Shown: positions 5,666-10,279 of the stretch, piece by piece
Layout: the number at the start of each line of letters is the position of its first letter
How positions within the stretch are numbered: position 1 is the first letter of the stretch
DNA from: Deltaproteobacteria bacterium
Lineage (GTDB): Bacteria > Myxococcota > B64-G9
DNA length: 10,279 bases
Direction of reading: 5' to 3'
Assembly: GCA_030591745.1 (NCBI GenBank)
Contig: JAUVAM010000060.1
Span: 1 to 10,279 of the forward strand
Made by a program: the position numbers and the translations under genes
The notes under the pieces: model-generated
What the model was told of the DNA's origin: nothing
The model's database searches: none
What the model saw: the letters and a program-made list of their open reading frames with translations, nothing else

Positions 5666-5672
5666 CGATAAA
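5645..5672 (+). promoter_or_regulatory. Putative promoter of the giant TPR gene
   Basis: TTGACT (5645-5650, five of six), a 16-base spacer, and GATAAA (5667-5672, four of six) predict a start near 5679. That leaves only about 10 bases before the ATG at 5689, a very short leader without a good Shine-Dalgarno sequence. Confidence 0.5.
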
Positions 5673-5688
5673 GTTCGACAGTGAAATC

Positions 5689-8600
5689 ATGGTAAAGTCA
5701 GATAAAACCAAAGGCTCCCGCGGCGGCCGAGCACGGGAAATCCAAAAACTTAAAAAACGCCTGAAAAAAGATCCAGCCGACGAGTCGGCCTTTGTCCTGC
5801 TTTGGGACATTTTCGCCGAATCCGAATCCTGGGAAGCCGCGGCCGAGCTCATGCGCGCACGGGCCGATGTGCTGACCGAGCCCGCGGCCCAGCTGCGAAC
5901 CTTGCTGCGGCTTGGCTCTTTGTATGACGAACGCCTGGGCGATCTGCCTCTGGCCATGAAGGCATACAGCCAGGCCCTGGAGCTGGACCCCGACAACAGG
6001 CGGGCCCTGTGGGCCTTGAGCGTGCTGTATCACGACACGGAAGACTGGGAAGGCGTCATTGACGTTTATCTCAAGCGCATCCGCCTGGCCGGCAGCCTGG
6101 AAGAAAAACTATCGCTTCGATCCCAGCTGGCCCAAATCTACGAGCAGCGATTGCAACAAGAAGACCGCGCCCTCATCGAATACATTCGTGCCGCGCGCAT
6201 GGCACCCCAGAACCTGCGCATTTTGCTGCACCTGGAGGGCCTGGCCAAGCGCACGGAGAGCTTTCGTGAGTTGCTTGCGGTCTATGAGGACGTGGTCGAA
6301 CGCATCGAAAGCATTGATCTGCGTGTAGCCCTTTATCTGAAGCTGGCCCGCCTGCACGACGAGCACATGGACGACGCCGAACAGGCCGAGGCCTATCAAC
6401 TCCGCGCCCTGGAGCTGGCCGGCGACCGGGTTGAAATGGTCTTTTCCCTGTCCACCCTTTATGGGGAAGAGGGCGACTGGGAAACCCTCATCGACACTTA
6501 CAGTCAGCTCATACGACTAACCGATGGGGATGAAAAAAAGAGCAAGCTTCGCCGGGAAATCGCACGGCTGTATCGACGCGGTCTGAACGATCCAACCGCC
6601 GCCTTCTACGAAATGCTGCGGGTGGCCCGCTACAATCCCAGCCTGCCCGGCCTGGTTGCCGATCTTTTCGATCTGGCCTCCGAGTCGAATCATCAACTTG
6701 AAATAGCCGCCATGTCCATGGAGCTCTTGACTCGCCTGGACAACGATCCGTCAAGGCTTGATCTCCTTTTGCGGTTGGGCCGCATGCAGCTTGACGAGCT
6801 CGACGATTCGGCGGCCGCCGTGACCATTGCCCGGCAAGCCCTTGAAGTCGACGCGGGCAGCGTGATGGCCTGGGCCATGCTGGTGGAGTCGCTAAAGCTC
6901 GAAGGCGACGACGATGCCCTGCGACTGGCCATTGAAGAAGCCCTAGCCCTCGCTCACTTGCCCGACGACGTGGCCGCAAGCATGCGGGTGCTCATGCCTC
7001 CCGCCGCCACGGTCAAAAAGCCAAAAAAAGAGCCGAAGAAAAAGCAAAAGCCCAAAACCGCCCAGGCCGTCGAAGACAAGGACTCGAAGGCCGGTTTCGA
7101 GGCGACCCTGGACGCGCTCTTGACCCGCAAGAAAGAAAGTCAGGATCCGGACAGCCGTGCCAATCTGGCCCTGGAGATTGCCGACCTCTTAGAAAAACGC
7201 ATGGGCCAGGTGGACCGCGCTTTTTTCGAGCTTTTGCCGGCAGCCAAACTGGCGCCAGAGCACAGCAAGCTCATGGACGAGCTGTTCCGTCTGGCGCGCC
7301 TGGCCGGCTACACCCGCGAACTGGAAGCCGTGGTGGATGACGTCCTGGCCACCCTGAATCCGGATCTGGCCGCATCATTACATATGCGCCTGGGCTTGCT
7401 GCTTGAGACCGACGGCCGCCCGGAGGATGCCGAGACGCGCTACCGGGAATCCATGGCTTTGGACGCTACACAATCGGTGGCCTACCAAAAACTACGCACC
7501 TTGGCGGAAAATCTCACGGATTGGTCGAAAGTCGCTGAGCTGGATCTCAAGCGAGCCGCGGTCATCGATGCGGGAAGCGAAAAACTCGAGCTGCTCTTGG
7601 GCGCGGCCGGCATGCTTGAAAAGGAACTCAAGGAACCGCTGCGGGCACATGGAGCCTATGAGCGCGCCCTCAAGATTGACGCGGATCACGTTGAAGCAAA
7701 AGCGGGATTTGACCGCCTGGCACCGGAAGTGGCGGCCTCTTTGGATCCCATCGAGGCCGAGGTCATGCAGGTCACCCCGGGTGGTCTGGCTCGCCAGCCC
7801 AAGGGGGCTCGCCAGCCCAAGGCACCCGCGGGCGCCACTGTACCGGGCTTCAAGCTGCCGGGCTCCAAAGCCCCGGCAAAGGAACCCCCGCCCTTGCCCC
7901 CGGTCGATGACCTTGCGGAAATTTATTCCCCGCCACCCCCCGAGGACATCGCGGAAATCTATTCCCCACCGCGGGTCATGGACGTCGAAGCCGACGCGCT
8001 CCAGAAACTGACCCCCGGTAAAATTGAACAAGGCGAAGAAGAAGAGGAAGATCGCCAGTCCACCGACGTAGGCGCCAAGGCCCTCAAGCATGCCGTGGAT
8101 TCCGCGGAAGAGGAAGAGGAAGAGGACGAGCGGATTCCTACCCTGGTGACCGCCCCACCGAAAAGAACGAACGCGGAGGGCCGCACCCGCGAGCAGGCGA
8201 AGAAAAAAGCCCGTGCCGAGGCAGAAGTCAAAGCAGCCAAGGAGGGTCAAGAGACGGCCCTGCGCGAAGCCCGCGACCAATCAAGCGAAAAGGCCAAGCC
8301 TACAGCCCGCGCTGAAGCCACCACCAAGGCTTCGAGGGTAGCGAGCAAAGATGCCCGAGCCCTCGCTCTCGGCGATGCCCTTGGCAAAGCCATCGAACAC
8401 GCCAAGGAGACCGCGACAGCCCGCGCGATTCAAAAAGCAGGCCACCGAGCCGAAAACAGCGCCCTGGCCGATGCCCAAGACCTGGCCAAAAACAGCGCCG
8501 AGGCTGAATCCCGCAAGCTTGCCGAAAAAACCGCCCTCGAGGCAGCCAAGCTTGCTGCAGCGAAGGAAGCGGCGGACAAGGGGCACAAAGACGCCACGCT

Positions 8601-10279
8601 GGAGGCTTCAGTAGAAGCAGAGGCAAAAGAAGCAGAGGCAAAAGAAGCGAAGGCAAAAGAATCAGAGGACCCCGCCGAAGCGGAATCGGCCCAGGTCATC
8701 GAAGACGTGGACGCCGACCTCATTGAAGAGATCGACGAAGCATCGATTGCAGGCCTGGAGGCGGAAGAGGCTGAGCTGGTCGCGACGCCTCATGATGAAA
8801 ACGTGGAGGAGATAGGAGAAAACGACGAGGTGGAAGAAATCGAGGAGGATGACTTCGAGCCTCTCGATGACGGCCCCACCATCGTCGATCCCAAGGCCTC
8901 GCCTCCACAAAAAACCCCGGCGGCCGACACGAAGGCCACACCGGTCCCCGAGTACGAAGCGTCCCTGACGGAAGAGTCCGACGACGAGAATTACGATGAA
9001 GCCTTCGTCGAAGAGAAGACCTCTCCTGGCGGCCCCTCTGGCGTCGAACAACAACTCTGGCAAGCTGCCCGATCCAGCTCTGGCGACGCCATGGCCTGGG
9101 AAGAGCTGGCGACTCACCTCGAGACCCACGACAGCGCCGAGGCGGCTTTCAACGCCCTGGAAGAAGCCGCAAGCCACATGGAAGAGGGGGAGCCTCGCGC
9201 CAAGCTGTTTAGGCGTATGTCCTTGTTGAGCCAGAGCGTGATCCTGAGGGCCCGTCTGTCGCAATTGCTTGAGGATCAAGGCCACCTGGACGAGGCCGAG
9301 TCCTCCTACCGCGCTGTTTTGCGCAACGAACCCGGCCACGCGGGTGCCCTGGATGGCCTGTTTCGAATCTATGAAAAACGCGGTTCCATTGAGCGATACG
9401 ACGCCATTTTGACCCGGGCCTTGGGTGGCCTGCAGGACGTCGGGGCTCGCCGAGCCCTGCTCCTCCGCCGCGCCGGGCTTCGGGCCGATCATCTGGACCG
9501 ACCCCAAGATGCCCTGGATGATCTGGAGCAACTCCTCTTGGCCGACGACAGCGATCTGGACGCGCTGGCCATGCAGGAAGATATCCTGGAAAAAACCGAG
9601 CGCTACGACGACCTGGTCAAGGCATACCGTGCGCACCTGCCATACTGCCTCACGCCCGAAGAGCAGGTGGATCTCTTAGTGGCCATCGCATCCTTGTATG
9701 AAAACCGACTGGACAACCCCCAGCAGGCCATTTCATATTACCGCAAGGCCCTGAAGCAAGCCCCCGATCGCCTCTCCCTCCTGGAGTCGCTGGTCAACCT
9801 GCTCGAGCGGCGCAGAGACTGGGTTCGCGCCATCGATGCCTTGCGCTTGGCCGGCGAAGCCCAAACCGATCCCGTGGCCGGCTGTCGCATCCACTACCGC
9901 ATGGGCAAGATCCTAGAAGAGCAATTGCTCCGGCCCGACGAGGCGGAGCGGGCTTACCGCCGGGCCATCCATGGCGACACCCCCTCTGCTGATGCCCTGA
10001 TTTCTCTCAAAGGCATGGCGCGCAGGCGGGGTGACTGGGTGGACGTACTGCGCCTGGGTCACATGCAGGTGGATCAATGTGACGACGCCAAAGAGCGCGC
10101 CGAATTGCTGGTGGACTTGGCCAAGGCCTGGCTGGAACGGCTGGACAACGAGGACAAGGCCTACGAGTGCTACGAGCGGGCACTGCGAGATGATCCGGAC
10201 AACGTGGAGGCGGCCCAGGTGGTGGCCGAGCTGCGACTCAAAGATCATCGCCACGCCGAAGCCCACGAGTTGCTCGAAC
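5689..10279 (+). CDS. Giant tetratricopeptide (TPR) repeat protein (partial, C-terminus beyond right edge)
   Basis: An uninterrupted frame of at least 1530 codons, open at the right edge. No signal peptide or membrane segment is seen, so a cytoplasmic scaffold or interaction protein is likely; its partner is unknown. Layout: basic N-terminus (1-35); TPR array 1 (about 40-435); Lys/Pro linker (about 436-465); TPR array 2 (about 470-680); Pro-rich stretch with short internal repeats (about 700-780); acidic patches (783-820); Ala/Lys/Glu/Arg-rich helical stretch (about 825-1000); acidic region (1000-1110); TPR array 3 (about 1118 to the end). A canonical unit is LYDERLGDLPLAMKAYSQAL followed by ELDPDNRRAL. 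Equivalent motifs recur at residues 78, 150, 222, 294 and 366; at 500, 570 and 642; and at 1192, 1264, 1336, 1408 and 1480, nearly always exactly 72 apart. In-frame ATGs at 5620, 5626 and 5638 could extend the start, but the promoter placement favours 5689. Confidence 0.88.
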   Translation, partial: MVKSDKTKGSRGGRAREIQKLKKRLKKDPADESAFVLLWDIFAESESWEAAAELMRARADVLTEPAAQLRTLLRLGSLYDERLGDLPLAMKAYSQALELDPDNRRALWALSVLYHDTEDWEGVIDVYLKRIRLAGSLEEKLSLRSQLAQIYEQRLQQEDRALIEYIRAARMAPQNLRILLHLEGLAKRTESFRELLAVYEDVVERIESIDLRVALYLKLARLHDEHMDDAEQAEAYQLRALELAGDRVEMVFSLSTLYGEEGDWETLIDTYSQLIRLTDGDEKKSKLRREIARLYRRGLNDPTAAFYEMLRVARYNPSLPGLVADLFDLASESNHQLEIAAMSMELLTRLDNDPSRLDLLLRLGRMQLDELDDSAAAVTIARQALEVDAGSVMAWAMLVESLKLEGDDDALRLAIEEALALAHLPDDVAASMRVLMPPAATVKKPKKEPKKKQKPKTAQAVEDKDSKAGFEATLDALLTRKKESQDPDSRANLALEIADLLEKRMGQVDRAFFELLPAAKLAPEHSKLMDELFRLARLAGYTRELEAVVDDVLATLNPDLAASLHMRLGLLLETDGRPEDAETRYRESMALDATQSVAYQKLRTLAENLTDWSKVAELDLKRAAVIDAGSEKLELLLGAAGMLEKELKEPLRAHGAYERALKIDADHVEAKAGFDRLAPEVAASLDPIEAEVMQVTPGGLARQPKGARQPKAPAGATVPGFKLPGSKAPAKEPPPLPPVDDLAEIYSPPPPEDIAEIYSPPRVMDVEADALQKLTPGKIEQGEEEEEDRQSTDVGAKALKHAVDSAEEEEEEDERIPTLVTAPPKRTNAEGRTREQAKKKARAEAEVKAAKEGQETALREARDQSSEKAKPTARAEATTKASRVASKDARALALGDALGKAIEHAKETATARAIQKAGHRAENSALADAQDLAKNSAEAESRKLAEKTALEAAKLAAAKEAADKGHKDATLEASVEAEAKEAEAKEAKAKESEDPAEAESAQVIEDVDADLIEEIDEASIAGLEAEEAELVATPHDENVEEIGENDEVEEIEEDDFEPLDDGPTIVDPKASPPQKTPAADTKATPVPEYEASLTEESDDENYDEAFVEEKTSPGGPSGVEQQLWQAARSSSGDAMAWEELATHLETHDSAEAAFNALEEAASHMEEGEPRAKLFRRMSLLSQSVILRARLSQLLEDQGHLDEAESSYRAVLRNEPGHAGALDGLFRIYEKRGSIERYDAILTRALGGLQDVGARRALLLRRAGLRADHLDRPQDALDDLEQLLLADDSDLDALAMQEDILEKTERYDDLVKAYRAHLPYCLTPEEQVDLLVAIASLYENRLDNPQQAISYYRKALKQAPDRLSLLESLVNLLERRRDWVRAIDALRLAGEAQTDPVAGCRIHYRMGKILEEQLLRPDEAERAYRRAIHGDTPSADALISLKGMARRRGDWVDVLRLGHMQVDQCDDAKERAELLVDLAKAWLERLDNEDKAYECYERALRDDPDNVEAAQVVAELRLKDHRHAEAHELLE
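7789..7821 (+). repeat. Short tandem repeat in the Pro-rich linker of the TPR gene
   Basis: GCTCGCCAGCCCAAG occurs twice, at 7789-7803 and 7807-7821, separated by GGG, and encodes ARQPK-G-ARQPK. It lies at the edge between TPR array 2 and the disordered centre. Confidence 0.8.
7915..7971 (+). repeat. AEIYSPP peptide repeat in the Pro-rich linker
   Basis: Two 21-base blocks, at 7915-7935 and 7951-7971, both encode AEIYSPP and start 36 bases apart. They differ only at synonymous third positions, which fits an older duplication kept at protein level. The motif could be a short linear binding site within the disordered linker. Confidence 0.8.
8617..8661 (+). repeat. Three 15-base tandem repeats encoding AEAKE units
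   Basis: GCAGAGGCAAAAGAA occurs at 8617-8631 and 8632-8646 exactly, then at 8647-8661 with two changes (GCGAAGGCAAAAGAA). It encodes AEAKE-AEAKE-AKAKE in the Ala/Lys/Glu-rich helical part of the giant TPR protein. Such repeats are prone to slip and could vary in copy number between strains. Confidence 0.85.

Noticed and set aside
5620..5688. Upstream in-frame ATGs (5620, 5626, 5638) as the start of the TPR gene
   Set aside because: The proposed forward promoter and operator palindrome occupy this stretch, and the residues encoded do not look like the TPR N-terminus. The region stays open, so this is a preference, not proof.
7492..8280. 262-codon open frame on the minus strand
   Set aside because: Antisense to the same TPR gene; the Phe/Leu runs are the complement of Glu/Lys codons in the acidic linker.
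8662..9636. 324-codon open frame on the minus strand opposite the TPR gene
   Set aside because: It lies wholly antisense to a frame with coherent TPR motifs. Its translation is a low-complexity hydrophobic mix with no recognisable domain, as expected from biased codon use on the other strand.
1..10279. CRISPR array, tRNA or rRNA genes
   Set aside because: No regularly spaced direct repeats with unique spacers and no tRNA or rRNA signature were seen on either strand.

Overview
The window looks like a chromosomal segment of a GC-rich Gram-negative bacterium. A TonB-dependent outer-membrane receptor and a lipoprotein require an outer membrane. The very large TPR protein, the DUF3467 protein and the small protein paired with a ComEA-like protein suggest a deltaproteobacterial lineage (Myxococcota or Bradymonadota type). 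That placement is inference from gene style, not from a marker gene.

Left third (1-3617, minus strand): a vitamin B12 uptake operon. A sigma70-like -35 box and a clear cobalamin riboswitch precede a BtuB-type TonB-dependent receptor. Next come a beta-propeller lipoprotein and a BtuF-type periplasmic cobalamin-binding protein that runs off the left edge. The genes are packed tightly (4-base gap, then a 4-base ATGA overlap). The likely route is surface capture, then the outer-membrane gate, then the periplasmic binder, with the ABC permease and ATPase expected beyond the left edge. The propeller lipoprotein sits where Bacteroides carries BtuG, which is the most interesting functional lead. The start region of btuF contains an imperfect in-frame tandem duplication.

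Middle (3650-4380): a decayed DUF559 endonuclease-like gene. It is broken by a 54-base insert made of two hairpins and by a downstream frameshift. GC-rich palindromic repeats in inverted orientation flank it. A strong intrinsic terminator then separates this debris from the next operon.

Middle right (4383-5565, minus strand): a two-gene operon (a 71-residue protein of unknown function and an exported ComEA-like helix-hairpin-helix protein, overlapping by ATGA). After a 305-base non-coding gap with inverted repeats comes a DUF3467 protein.

Right half (5566-10279): a short divergent promoter region with a perfect 10-base palindrome over the forward -35 box, then one uninterrupted plus-strand reading frame of at least 1530 codons. 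It encodes a giant cytoplasmic TPR protein. Landmark motifs in its repeat arrays recur at almost exactly 72 residues, and the arrays are split by a long Pro-rich, acidic and Ala/Lys/Glu-rich centre. The gene runs off the right edge.
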